A stretch of 64,000 nucleotides of DNA, taken from NCBI RefSeq assembly GCF_000470655.1, contig NC_021921.1:2294001-2358000 (forward strand), in the 5' to 3' direction. Below are positions 33,476 to 42,614 of this stretch, piece after piece. The notes under the pieces were generated by a model, which did no database searches, was not told where the DNA came from, and saw only the letters and a list, made by a program, of their open reading frames with translations. Numbering within the stretch: position 1 is the stretch's first letter; each line of letters opens with the position of its first letter. Source of the DNA: Halorhabdus tiamatea SARL4B. Lineage in GTDB: Archaea; Halobacteriota; Halobacteria; Halobacteriales; Haloarculaceae. The position numbers and the translations under genes are program-made.

Positions 33476-34486
33476 ATGAGTGCAAGCGATCCGGTCCGAA
33501 TCGGGATCAACGGCTACGGTCGTATCGGCCGTTGTACCCTTCGTGCAGCCCTGGAGAACGACGACGTCCAGATCGTCGGGATCAACGACGTGATGGACTT
33601 CGAGAAGATGGAGTATCTCACGAAGTACGACAGCGCGCTCGGCACGCTGCCGTACGACGTCGATCTCGACGGCGACAGTCTGGTCGTCGACGGCAACGAG
33701 ATCGACCTCCTGAACGTCCAGAGCCCCGAGGAACTCCCCTGGGACGACCTCGATGTCGACGTCGCGATCGAGTCGACGGGCATCTTCCGGACGAAGGACG
33801 AGGCCAGCGCGCACCTCGACGCCGGCGCAGAGAAAGCGCTGATCTCCGCGCCGCCGAAGGGTGACAAGCCCGTTCCGCAGTTCGTCTACGGCGTCAACGA
33901 CGACGAGTACGACGGCGAGGACGTCGTCTCGGCCGCCTCGTGTACGACTAACAGCGTTTCGCCGCCGATGCACGTCCTGCTTGAGGAGTTCGGCGTCGAC
34001 GCCGCCGAGATGACCACGATCCACGCCTACACGGGCAGCCAGGCCATCGTCGACGGCCCCAAGTCCAAGACTCGGCGTGGTCGCGCGGCCGCCGAGAACA
34101 TCGTGCCGACGACGACCGGCGCGTCGACCGCGACCCCGCAGATCCTGCCCGAACTGCAGGGCAAGTTCGAGGCCATGGCGATCCGCGTCCCGGTCCCGAG
34201 CGGTTCGATCACCGAGATCGTCGTCGACCTGCCCGGCGACCCGGACGTCGATGAGATCAACGCTGCCTTCGAGGAGTACGCCGCGGGCGAACTCGAAGGC
34301 TCGATGGGCGTCACCGACGACCCGATCGTCTCGCGTGACATCGTGGGTCAGCAGTTCGGCTCCGTCGTCGACCTCAAGAAGACCTCGACCGTTCAGGGCG
34401 GCAAGCTCGCGAAGATCTTCGCCTGGTACGACAACGAGATGGGCTACACGTCCCAGATGATGCGTCTCGCCGAAGACATCGTCTGA
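33476..34486 (+). CDS. gapA: Glyceraldehyde-3-phosphate dehydrogenase, bacterial type I
   Basis: 336 residues. INGYGRIGR is the NAD-binding motif and IVGINDVMD has the Asp that favours NAD. SAASCTTNSVSP carries the catalytic Cys, HAYTGSQ the His, and WYDNEMGYTSQ the conserved C-terminal motif. This is the bacterial/eukaryotic type rather than the archaeal type II enzyme, as known for several haloarchaea, where it is taken to be acquired from bacteria. It is followed after 66 bases by pgk, so they form a glycolytic pair. Confidence 0.94.
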   Translation: MSASDPVRIGINGYGRIGRCTLRAALENDDVQIVGINDVMDFEKMEYLTKYDSALGTLPYDVDLDGDSLVVDGNEIDLLNVQSPEELPWDDLDVDVAIESTGIFRTKDEASAHLDAGAEKALISAPPKGDKPVPQFVYGVNDDEYDGEDVVSAASCTTNSVSPPMHVLLEEFGVDAAEMTTIHAYTGSQAIVDGPKSKTRRGRAAAENIVPTTTGASTATPQILPELQGKFEAMAIRVPVPSGSITEIVVDLPGDPDVDEINAAFEEYAAGELEGSMGVTDDPIVSRDIVGQQFGSVVDLKKTSTVQGGKLAKIFAWYDNEMGYTSQMMRLAEDIV

Positions 34487-34552
34487 TCACCGGATCCACC
34501 CCGCCGTCGTGTACAGGGCCGCAATTTCTTCAGCAGACAACACGCACCAACC

Positions 34553-35776
34553 ATGGCTGCATTCAACACACTCGACGACCTCGCAGATGGACAGCGCGTC
34601 CTGGTCCGCGTCGACCTCAACTCGCCGGTCGAGGACGGCGTCGTCCAGGACAATCACCGGTTCGACCGCTACGCCGAAACAGTTCGCGAACTCGCCGATC
34701 GGGACAACAAAGTCGTCCTGATGGCCCACCAGGGTCGGCCCGGCCGCGACGACTTCGTTTCCCTCGACCAGCACGCCGAGATTCTCGAAGAGTACGTCGG
34801 CAAACCGATCAACTTCGTCGAGGACATCTACGGCGACGACGCCATCGACGCCATCGAGGCCCTCGACGCGGGTGAGATCCTCCTCCTGGAGAACACCCGG
34901 ATGGCCGACGACGAACTCCCGGAGAAGGCTCCCGAAGAACACGCAAAGAGCGACTTCGTCCAGACCCTGTCGCCGTACTTCGACGCCTTCGTCAACGACG
35001 CCTACTCGGCGGCCCACCGCGCACACGCCTCGACGGTCGGGTTCGCCTTAGAACTCCCGGCCTACGCGGGCCGCGTGATGGAAGCCGAGTACGAGTACAA
35101 CACCGGCGTCGCCGAGCGCGCCCGCGAGACTGAGGGGCAGGTCACGATGGTCCTGGGTGGCAACAAGAGCGAGGACGTCATCAGCGTCGTCAACAACCTC
35201 GGCGACGCCATCGACACGTTCCTCATCGGCGGCCTGCCGGGCGAGCTGTTCCTCCGCGCGGAGGGCTACCCGGTCGGGATGGACGTCGGCGACATGGACC
35301 TGCTCGACGATCAGTGGGAGGAGACCAAGGACACCCTCGAAGACCTCGTCGAAAACCGCCGCGACGAGTTCGAACTCCCCACTGACTTCGCTTACGAGGA
35401 CGCTGCGGACGAGCGCGCCGAGATCGCGCTCGCGGACATCGAGGAGAAGGAGACGGGCTACCTCGACATCGGTCACGACACGATCGAGTCGTACGTCCCG
35501 ATCATCGAGGACAGCGAGGCCGTCTTCGTGAAGGGCGCGGTCGGCGTCTTCGAGGACGAGCGCTTCGCCGACGGGACGGTCGAACTCATCGAGGCCATCG
35601 GTCGCACCGACTGCTTCTCGGTCGTCGGCGGCGGCGACACCGCCCGGACGCTCTCGATGTACGGGCTCAGCGAGGACAACTACGATCACATCTCGATCGC
35701 CGGCGGCGCGTACCTCAACGCGCTCACCGGTCAGGAACTCGAAGCCGCCGAAGTGCTGATCGAGCAGGCGAACTGA
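34553..35776 (+). CDS. pgk: Phosphoglycerate kinase
   Basis: 407 residues. VLVRVDLNSPVEDGVVQDNHRF is the conserved N-domain start, VVLMAHQGRPGRDD and LLLENTRM follow, and VTMVLGGNKSEDVI together with CFSVVGGGDTARTLSMYG form the nucleotide-binding C-domain. It converts 1,3-bisphosphoglycerate to 3-phosphoglycerate with ATP formation, the step after GAPDH encoded just upstream. A hairpin and T run lie after the stop. Confidence 0.96.
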   Translation: MAAFNTLDDLADGQRVLVRVDLNSPVEDGVVQDNHRFDRYAETVRELADRDNKVVLMAHQGRPGRDDFVSLDQHAEILEEYVGKPINFVEDIYGDDAIDAIEALDAGEILLLENTRMADDELPEKAPEEHAKSDFVQTLSPYFDAFVNDAYSAAHRAHASTVGFALELPAYAGRVMEAEYEYNTGVAERARETEGQVTMVLGGNKSEDVISVVNNLGDAIDTFLIGGLPGELFLRAEGYPVGMDVGDMDLLDDQWEETKDTLEDLVENRRDEFELPTDFAYEDAADERAEIALADIEEKETGYLDIGHDTIESYVPIIEDSEAVFVKGAVGVFEDERFADGTVELIEAIGRTDCFSVVGGGDTARTLSMYGLSEDNYDHISIAGGAYLNALTGQELEAAEVLIEQAN

Positions 35777-35790
35777 GCGCTGAACGCCGC

Positions 35791-35822
35791 CGACGCCGTT
35801 TCCGTCGACGCGAGCTTTTTTT
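35791..35822 (+). terminator. Terminator-like hairpin and T run after pgk
   Basis: CGACG/CGTCG stem (35791-35795 with 35803-35807), then seven T residues (35816-35822), 15 bases after the pgk stop. Archaeal termination mainly needs the T run. The rest of the gap to 36054 carries a CACTTAAG promoter candidate (about 35926-35933). Confidence 0.6.
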
Positions 35823-36054
35823 CGCCCCAATCTGCCGAACCGGTAGCGTTCGCCGTCCGTTCTGGAATACCTCTTCGAGAGACTGCCAGTCGACGTCGAG
35901 GGAAATATAGTAGGATTCTACAAACACTTAAGACGACGGCGCGAACGTCCTCCAACGACCCGAGCGCGTGGCGCGGCGACCCGGCCAGGGCAGTCCCCGC
36001 TTTCCGGGACCGCTATCCCCGCCGGCCACTCGGATCGACAGCCACAGACCACTC

Positions 36055-38637
36055 ATGTCAGACACAATATCCCGCCGATATGCGGACTGGATCACGTCGC
36101 ACAGCAAACTCGTCGTCGTCGCCGTCCTGGCGCTGACGGTCCTCGTCGCCGCTGGCGCGGCGGTCGGCGAGACGGACAGCGCGGGCGTCGGAGAGTTCCA
36201 GGTCGACACCGAGGAGACCGACGCCGCCGAATTCGTCCGGGAGAACTACGGGGGCAGTGAGGGGATCGCTGCACAACTCGTCGTTCGCGACGAGGGTGGG
36301 GACGTCCTCACCAGAGACTCCTTGCTCGCCGGGCTCCGATTGCAACAGGCGATTCGAGACGACGACTCGATCAGCGAAACGCTCGCCGAGCCGGGCCTGG
36401 TCGGTATCGAGAACGTCGTCGGGACGGCCGCCGTCTACGCCGACGCAACCGAAGGCGGTGGGCCACCACCCGCCGAGCCACCGTCGCTGTCCGCACAGAT
36501 CACGGCTCTCGAAGATCGGAGCGACGCCCAGGTCGAGCAGTTGCTCGCCCGCGTGCTCGATCCCGAGGGATCGTCACTGACCGAACGTGATCCCTACGCG
36601 TTTCTGTCCCGGGATTACGAGCCGGGTGAGACGCGGGCCGAGGCCCGGCTGACCTTCGTCACGCAGGTCGGCGACGGCTCCGCAGACGAAGACCCGCAGG
36701 CAGCCTACGACGCCCAGGTCGAGATCGCCGGGATGGTCGAGGAGCGATTCGCGGACGCGTTCGTCTTCGGCCAGGGTATCCAGGACGACGCCTCCACGCG
36801 GGCGACGGGCGACAGCTTCACGATCATCACGCCGTTCGCGCTCGCACTCATCATCCTGGTGCTGGGGATCACCTACCGCGACGTGCTCGACATCTTGCTC
36901 GCGTTCGTCGGGATCGGCGTCGTGATGGCGTGGCTCGCCGGACTCATGGGCTGGCTCGCGATCCCGATGAACGTCATCCTGATCGCCGTCCCCTTCCTGC
37001 TCATCGGGTTGAGTATCGACTACGCGCTGCACGTCGTGATGCGCTACCGGGAGGCGCGTGCGGGAACGCTGGAGGAATCGACCGCGTCCGGTGGGGTCGA
37101 CGATCGATCCATCCGGACCGCGATGGCGCTCGGGTTCGGCAGCGTCGTCCTGGCGCTGGGCGCGGCGACTGTCTCGACTGGCGTCGGCTTCCTCTCGAAC
37201 GTCGTCAGTCCGCTGCCGGCGATCCGGGACTTCGCGGTACTCAGCGCGGGTGGGATCTTCGCCACCTTCGTCGCCTTCGGGGTCTTCCTCCCGGCGCTCA
37301 AGATCGAAGTCGATTCGTTCGTCGAGCATCGACTCGGCCGGAGCCGGGCCAAACCGGCCTTCGGCGTCGGGGGCGGGAGCGCCAACGCGATCCTGGAACG
37401 GCTCGGCTCGCTCACCATGCGCGCGCCGGTGGTGATCGTCGTCGTCGCACTCCTGCTCGGCACTGTGGGGGCCTACGGCGCGACGACCATCGACACGGAG
37501 TTCAACGAGGCCGACTTCCTGCCGACTGACGCGCCGGACTGGGCCAAGTCGCTTCCTGGACCACTCGCTCCCGACACCTACACCATCGCGGATGACTTTC
37601 AGTATCTCAGCGACAACTTCCAGCTTCGCGGGGAAGGCGGGCAGTCACAAGTGTTGCTACGCGGGGACGGGCTGGCCGAGGGGTCACTCCTGTCGGCACT
37701 CGACGATGCGACCGGGTCCGTCTCCGAAGACAGTTCGATCCAGCTCCGGCCGGACGGCCGGGCGGCACTCGACGGTCCTCACACGGCGATCCGATCGGCC
37801 GCGAGCGACAACGAGACGTTCGCGGCGCTGGTCGAGCGCTCCGACACGAACGGCGACGGCTTGCCAGACGAGGACGTCGAGGCCGTCTACACCGCACTCT
37901 TCGACGCCGACGAGGCGGCCGCCTCGCAGGTCCTGAGTCGGTCGGCCGACGGCGAGATCACGTCGGCACGAATCGTCCTGTCGGTTCGCTCCAGTGAGTC
38001 AGCCCAGACCATCGCCGACGACACGCGGACGTTCGCCGAGGGGATCGAAGCCGAGACGACTGGGATCACCGCCGCCGCGACGGGCTCGCCGGTCTCAACC
38101 GCGGTGATTCAGGACGCCCTGCTGGAGACGCTGGTCGAGGCCTTCGCAGTGACGCTGGTGGTCATCCTGGTGTTCGCCACCGGGCTGTTCGGCCTGCGCT
38201 ATGGGTCGTGGTCGCTCGGCGCGCTCGTGCTCGCCCCCGTCGTGGTTTCGCTCGCGTGGCTGCTCGGCGCGATGGCGGCCCTCGACATCTCGTTCAACAG
38301 CGAGACGGCCGTCATCACCAGCCTCGCGATCGGACTCGGCGTCGACTACTCTATCCACGCGGGCGAGCGCTTCATGGCCGAGCGTGAGGAACGCGACACC
38401 GTCGCGGACGCACTCCGGCGGACGATCACCGGCACCGGCGGAACCTTGCTCGCCAGCGCGGCGACGACGGCCGCGGCCTTCGGCGTCCTGGCGTTTTCGC
38501 TCTCGCCGCCGCTGCAGCGATTCGGTATCGTGACCGGGCTCGCAATCATCTTCGCGTTCGTCGCCGTCGTCACGATGCTGCCCGGCCTGCTCGTCCTCCG
38601 GGAACGAGCGGTCTCCGGCGGGCTGCGTTCGGACTGA
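36055..38637 (+). CDS. MMPL/RND-superfamily transporter
   Basis: 860 residues with a twofold architecture: one N-terminal helix (SKLVVVAVLALTVLVAAGAA), a large outer loop, five helices (including ILIAVPFLLIGLSIDYALHVV, the sterol-sensing/RND-type segment), then a second half with the matching AVITSLAIGLGVDYSIHAGERFMAE segment. It is likely proton- or sodium-driven export of lipids or hydrophobic compounds. ATG at 36055 is preferred; an in-frame GTG at 35968 lies nearer to the predicted transcript start but would add a proline/arginine-rich leader of 29 residues. Confidence 0.88.
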   Translation: MSDTISRRYADWITSHSKLVVVAVLALTVLVAAGAAVGETDSAGVGEFQVDTEETDAAEFVRENYGGSEGIAAQLVVRDEGGDVLTRDSLLAGLRLQQAIRDDDSISETLAEPGLVGIENVVGTAAVYADATEGGGPPPAEPPSLSAQITALEDRSDAQVEQLLARVLDPEGSSLTERDPYAFLSRDYEPGETRAEARLTFVTQVGDGSADEDPQAAYDAQVEIAGMVEERFADAFVFGQGIQDDASTRATGDSFTIITPFALALIILVLGITYRDVLDILLAFVGIGVVMAWLAGLMGWLAIPMNVILIAVPFLLIGLSIDYALHVVMRYREARAGTLEESTASGGVDDRSIRTAMALGFGSVVLALGAATVSTGVGFLSNVVSPLPAIRDFAVLSAGGIFATFVAFGVFLPALKIEVDSFVEHRLGRSRAKPAFGVGGGSANAILERLGSLTMRAPVVIVVVALLLGTVGAYGATTIDTEFNEADFLPTDAPDWAKSLPGPLAPDTYTIADDFQYLSDNFQLRGEGGQSQVLLRGDGLAEGSLLSALDDATGSVSEDSSIQLRPDGRAALDGPHTAIRSAASDNETFAALVERSDTNGDGLPDEDVEAVYTALFDADEAAASQVLSRSADGEITSARIVLSVRSSESAQTIADDTRTFAEGIEAETTGITAAATGSPVSTAVIQDALLETLVEAFAVTLVVILVFATGLFGLRYGSWSLGALVLAPVVVSLAWLLGAMAALDISFNSETAVITSLAIGLGVDYSIHAGERFMAEREERDTVADALRRTITGTGGTLLASAATTAAAFGVLAFSLSPPLQRFGIVTGLAIIFAFVAVVTMLPGLLVLRERAVSGGLRSD

Positions 38638-38687
38638 GTTCGTCAGTCCGTTTTGTCGCTCGTTTTTCGAGACAATCACCCGGAAGA

Positions 38688-38708
38688 TTTGTATACATCG
38701 TGTGCAAA
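38688..38708. promoter_or_regulatory. Imperfect palindrome ahead of the third toxin-antitoxin pair
   Basis: TTTGTATACATCGTGTGCAAA, a 21-base inverted repeat with mismatches (about 7-8 of 10 pairs), ends 9 bases before the antitoxin ATG and includes the TATA-like GTATAC. Placement fits autoregulation by the ribbon-helix-helix antitoxin. Confidence 0.45.
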
Positions 38709-38717
38709 GTAAACACC

Positions 38718-39008
38718 ATGGGAACGATCTCGGCGCGGGTCCCCGACGATCTCGAGGACGAACTTGAGACATACCTCGACGCGGAGCGCCTCGACCGGAG
38801 TACGGCCGTTCGGAAGCTTCTTGCGGAGGGGCTCGAAGACTGGCGACGCGATCGGGCGATCGAACGATTCGAGGCCGGTGAGATCTCCTTTTCGCGGGCG
38901 GCCGAACTCGCGGACATGTCGGTGTGGGACTTCACCCGTCTGCTCGAGGAACGGGACGTGACCTGGGTCGCCGACGATCACCTCGCGGACGATATCGACT
39001 CTCTCTGA
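38718..39008 (+). CDS. Ribbon-helix-helix antitoxin with UPF0175-like C-terminus
   Basis: 96 residues. The N-terminal part ISARVPDDLEDELETYLDAE followed by DRSTAVRKLLAEGLEDW (about 4-43) is a ribbon-helix-helix DNA-binding domain. FEAGEISFSRAAELADMSVWDF (about 53-74) matches the UPF0175 type found in antitoxins of DUF3368 toxins. The PIN toxin gene starts one base after the stop. ATG at 38718 follows the palindrome directly. Confidence 0.82.
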   Translation: MGTISARVPDDLEDELETYLDAERLDRSTAVRKLLAEGLEDWRRDRAIERFEAGEISFSRAAELADMSVWDFTRLLEERDVTWVADDHLADDIDSL

Positions 39009-39009
39009 G

Positions 39010-39519
39010 ATGTACGTCTTCGATGCGACGCCGTTGATCTATCTCGCGACTGTCGATCGACTCGGGATGCTCACCGAGTTCGAAGACGATCGATTGGTTC
39101 CAGAACGCGTCTACGACGAGGTCGTCACGGTCGGCCTCGACGCGGGTCACGCCGACGCCAGGCGCGTCGAGCGCGCCGTCGAGGACGACGTACTGACTGT
39201 CGCGACGGTGGAACGAACGGAGCCCTTCGAACGCCTGGCAGCGAATGACAGTCTCAGCGAGGCGGACGCCGCAGTCCTCGCGCTGGCAGCGGCCCGGGAC
39301 GGGACTGGCGTCATGGACGAACAGTACGGTCGTGACGTGGCCGCCGCCGAGGGAATCGAGACGCGCGGGACGGCATATCTCGTGCTTCGATCACTCAAGC
39401 GAGGCGCGATCACCGCGGAGGCGGCGCGCGAGACCATCGACGCGATGGTCGATGCCGGCTGGTACTGCGCCCCGGATCTGTACGCGAAACTCCTTCGGCG
39501 GATCGAGGACTTCGCCTGA
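39010..39519 (+). CDS. DUF3368-type PIN-domain nuclease, probable toxin
   Basis: 169 residues. The N-terminal YVFDATPLIYLATV supplies the first acidic residue (Asp5) of the PIN site, VYDEV the second, LSEADAAVLALA and GVMDEQYGRDVAAAEGIE the others; GTAYLVLRSLKRGAITAEAA is the C-terminal DUF3368 segment. It is directly preceded by its UPF0175-like antitoxin. Targets of this group are mostly unknown RNAs. Confidence 0.82.
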   Translation: MYVFDATPLIYLATVDRLGMLTEFEDDRLVPERVYDEVVTVGLDAGHADARRVERAVEDDVLTVATVERTEPFERLAANDSLSEADAAVLALAAARDGTGVMDEQYGRDVAAAEGIETRGTAYLVLRSLKRGAITAEAARETIDAMVDAGWYCAPDLYAKLLRRIEDFA

Positions 39520-39593
39520 GCCCGGTCCGGCGTCGACGGCGGGCATCCTGGTCGCAAACCGTTTTCCCCACCCCTTCCGTACCGCCAGTCGCC

Positions 39594-40085
39594 ATGAAAA
39601 TCGGCGTCATTGCGGACACCCACGACGCTCGCGACGTGATCGAGCGCGCAGTCGAACGGTTCACCACCGAGGACGTCGCGGCGGTCGTCCACTGTGGCGA
39701 CATCGTCGCCCCGTTCTCGGCGACGCCCTTCGACGCGGACTTCGACTTCTACGCCGTCCGGGGCAACAACGACGGTGAGTGGGCGCTGGCCGACACCGTC
39801 GCGGAGTTCGGCACCTACCTCGGTGAGATGGGCGAGTTGACCTTCGACGGGGTTGACTTTGCGGTCTATCACGGGACCAGCGACGCCATCGTCGACGCGC
39901 TCGTCGAATCGGGCACCTACGACTACGTCCTGCACGGACACACTCACGAACGAGTCCGGGAGGAGCGAGACGGGACGGTGCGACTCAACCCCGGCGGGGT
40001 TCCGATCCCGCAGGCCCCGGCCCCGCCCGCTGCGGTCGTTATCGACACCGAGACGGGGGAGATAGAGACGTTCGAACTCGATTGA
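39594..40085 (+). CDS. Metallophosphoesterase, YfcE/MJ0936 type
   Basis: 163 residues. The five metal motifs are present: GVIADTHD (Asp, His), HCGDIV (Asp), RGNND (Asn), VYHGTS and LHGHTHE (His pairs), then NPGG near the end. YfcE-type enzymes hydrolyse phosphodiesters in vitro; the natural substrate is not known. Single gene with start 74 bases after the toxin gene. Confidence 0.92.
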   Translation: MKIGVIADTHDARDVIERAVERFTTEDVAAVVHCGDIVAPFSATPFDADFDFYAVRGNNDGEWALADTVAEFGTYLGEMGELTFDGVDFAVYHGTSDAIVDALVESGTYDYVLHGHTHERVREERDGTVRLNPGGVPIPQAPAPPAAVVIDTETGEIETFELD

Positions 40086-40145
40086 CTCCAGCCCGGACGA
40101 TCCGCGGACGAAACACACTATTTTCCCCCCGTCCTACCGGGGTCC

Positions 40146-41099
40146 ATGAGTAACTCAGAGCTACGGGGTCCGGCCGAGACCGCAGTGACGCAGTGTTTGG
40201 CCCTCGATAGCGAGGAGTCGTGTCTGATCGTGACCGACGACGAGCGCCGCCCGATCGGCGAGGCGCTCTATGCGGTCGCGAGCGAGACGACCGACGAGGC
40301 GATGATCATCCAGTACCCGCCTGGCGACCAGCACGGCGAGGAGCCACCCGAACCGGTGGCGACGGCGATGGCGAGCGCCGACGTCGTGCTCGCGCCGACG
40401 ACGAAGAGCCTGACTCACACCCGGGCACGGACCGACGCGACTGACGCAGGGAGTCGGGTGGCGACGTTACCGGGAATCACCGAGGAAGTCTTCAAAACCG
40501 GATTGGCCGTCGATTACGAGGAGATCCGCGAGGCGAGCGAGCGATTGCTCGAAGCTGTCGAGAACGCCGAAGCGCTCAGGGTAACGTCCCCAGCAGGAAC
40601 CGACATCACGCTCCAGCCGGGCGACCGGGAGTGGCAACTCGACACCGGGATCGTCCACGAACCCGGCCAGCTATCGAACCTCCCGGCTGGCGAGATCTTC
40701 CTGAGTCCGGAGACTGCCGACGGGACGATTGTCGTCACGGGCACGATGGCTCCCCACGGCCTGCTCGATGCGGGCCATTCGATCCGACTCGAGGTCGAGG
40801 ACGGCTACGTGACGGACATCGACGACGACACGATTCGCGAGCAGGTCGAGGAGGCGGCCGAGGACGTCGGCCGGGACGCCTACAACCTCGCGGAACTCGG
40901 CATCGGCACGAACGTCGGCGTCGCCGAACTCGTGGGATCGGTTCTCCTCGACGAGAAAGCCGGCGGCACGGTCCACTTCGCGGTCGGTGACGACGCGGGC
41001 ATCGGCGGTGACACCGACGCACCGATCCACTTAGACGGCATCCTCCGGAACCCGACGGTCTACGCCGACGGCGAGGAGATCGACCTGCCGACGCCGTAG
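40146..41099 (+). CDS. M29-like (AmpS-type) aminopeptidase
   Basis: 317 residues. The C-terminal half carries the M29 layout: LPAGEIFLSPE, then GTMAPHGLLDAGHSIRLEVEDG, ELGIGTNVGVAE, and LLDEKAGGTVHFAVGD followed by HLDGIL, where Glu, His and Asp are likely metal ligands. It is shorter than the 370-410 residues common in M29 enzymes, with a reduced N-terminal domain. It probably removes N-terminal amino acids from peptides in the cytoplasm; a loss of activity cannot be excluded. Confidence 0.78.
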   Translation: MSNSELRGPAETAVTQCLALDSEESCLIVTDDERRPIGEALYAVASETTDEAMIIQYPPGDQHGEEPPEPVATAMASADVVLAPTTKSLTHTRARTDATDAGSRVATLPGITEEVFKTGLAVDYEEIREASERLLEAVENAEALRVTSPAGTDITLQPGDREWQLDTGIVHEPGQLSNLPAGEIFLSPETADGTIVVTGTMAPHGLLDAGHSIRLEVEDGYVTDIDDDTIREQVEEAAEDVGRDAYNLAELGIGTNVGVAELVGSVLLDEKAGGTVHFAVGDDAGIGGDTDAPIHLDGILRNPTVYADGEEIDLPTP

Positions 41100-41193
41100 C
41101 GGACCGCTGGCGGCCACTGCACCGCGCTGACTGGGACCGTCACCCTGGGACGCTGACGGCGACCTTTTACGTTCGCGCCGAGTACCGCCACGT

Positions 41194-41841
41194 ATGAGCG
41201 AATCTTCACAGCGAGTCGGGCTCCCCTGTCCGGCGTGCTCGCCGGACTTAGAGACGGTCCACGAGGTGCTCAAGGACGGCGGGCAGGCGACGGTCCGGTG
41301 TACGGAGTGCGATCACGTCCACAAGACCGCCCTTCCCGAGGCCCAGACAGTCCAGCGCGACGTCGTCGTCTCCCAGGACGGCGAGTCTTTCAAGGCGACG
41401 ACCGAACCGCCGGCCGAGGAGACGCTGGCCGTCGGCGAGGAGTTCCTCTTAGAGACCGAGGAGGCGATCATGACCGTCCGGATCACGAGTCTCGAACTCG
41501 ACGAGGGACGCGTCGAGGAGGCACAGACCGAGGACGTCGAGACGATCTGGACGCGAGCGGTCGGGAACGTGAGCGTCAACGCGACGATCCACCCCAAGTC
41601 GGGTGCCCGCGACGAGACTCGCAGCGAGCAGTTGCACGTCCCCGGCGACTACGAGTTCGTCGTCGGCCAGACCGACGACCTCGGCGACCTCTCCTTTACC
41701 GTCGAGGGGATCCACCTCCGGGACGACGCCGTCGGGTACCAACACGAGAAACTCGATCACGGGGGCGACAAAGCCTTCGCGAAGGACGTCAACCGGCTGT
41801 ATCTCCGCGACGAGACCAGCGACGCCTGGTCGGCGTGGTGA
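41194..41841 (+). CDS. HVO_0476-family zinc finger protein
   Basis: 215 residues. An N-terminal zinc ribbon (CPAC near 12-15 and CTEC near 36-39) is followed by beta-rich segments (VGEEFLLETEEAIMTVRITSLEL, VSVNATIHPKSG). The pattern is that of the haloarchaeal HVO_0476 family, which has no assigned function. CTTTTACG (about 41163-41171) gives a leaderless start. The PCMT gene begins 4 bases after its stop, so a shared transcript is likely. Confidence 0.85.
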   Translation: MSESSQRVGLPCPACSPDLETVHEVLKDGGQATVRCTECDHVHKTALPEAQTVQRDVVVSQDGESFKATTEPPAEETLAVGEEFLLETEEAIMTVRITSLELDEGRVEEAQTEDVETIWTRAVGNVSVNATIHPKSGARDETRSEQLHVPGDYEFVVGQTDDLGDLSFTVEGIHLRDDAVGYQHEKLDHGGDKAFAKDVNRLYLRDETSDAWSAW

Positions 41842-41845
41842 GAGC

Positions 41846-42529
41846 ATGGGGTGGTGGGACTCCGAGCGCGGGGGGTCCGACGACAGCGATGGCGAGAGCG
41901 ACTTCGAGCGCCAGCGCGACGAGTTGATCGAGCAACTCAGGGGGCGCGAGCGCGTCAGCGATCGCGCGCTGGCGGCCCTGGCGGCAGTCCCGCGCCACGA
42001 GTTCGTCCCCGAGAACAAGCGCCGATACGCCTACGCCGACCGGCCGCTGCCGATCGGCGAGGGCCAGACCATCAGTGCGCCACACATGGTGGCGATCATG
42101 GTCGATCGCCTCGAACTCGAAGCCGGCCAGACGGTCCTGGAAATCGGCACCGGGTGTGGGTATCACGCGGCCGTCACCGCCGAGATCGTCGGCGCGGCGA
42201 ACGTCTACAGTGTCGAATACCACTCCTCGCTGGCTGAGCGCGCACGATCGCGACTTGCCGAACTTGGCTATGGAGACATCTCGATCACCGTCGGCGACGG
42301 CCACGAGGGCTGGCCCGAACACGCCCCCTACGACCGGGCGTACCTGACCGCGGCGGCCAGTTCGGTGCCAGACGCGCTTCTCGAGCAGCTTCGCCCGGAC
42401 GGGATCTTCCTCGGACCGATCGGGGATCGTCGACAGACGCTCGTCCGGGTTCGGAAACGTCCGGACGGCGAAACCGAACGCGAGACCTTCGGCGGTGTCC
42501 GCTTCGTCCGGATGCAGGGCGGGCGGTAG
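41846..42529 (+). CDS. pcm: Protein-L-isoaspartate O-methyltransferase
   Basis: 227 residues. PRHEFVPENKRRYAYADRPLPI and GEGQTISAPHMVAIM carry the substrate-binding Ser motif of PCMT; VLEIGTGCGYHAAVTAEIVG is SAM motif I. The enzyme methylates damaged isoaspartyl residues to start their repair. It is 4 bases after the HVO_0476-type gene and 85 bases ahead of a divergent paralogue. Confidence 0.92.
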   Translation: MGWWDSERGGSDDSDGESDFERQRDELIEQLRGRERVSDRALAALAAVPRHEFVPENKRRYAYADRPLPIGEGQTISAPHMVAIMVDRLELEAGQTVLEIGTGCGYHAAVTAEIVGAANVYSVEYHSSLAERARSRLAELGYGDISITVGDGHEGWPEHAPYDRAYLTAAASSVPDALLEQLRPDGIFLGPIGDRRQTLVRVRKRPDGETERETFGGVRFVRMQGGR

Positions 42530-42614
42530 TCTCTGTCGCCGGTGTCGAGGGAGATCGCTCGTGGCATCTCCCCGCGAGCGCGACGTTCATTAGGGTGCGG
42601 TCGCAACCTCGCGT

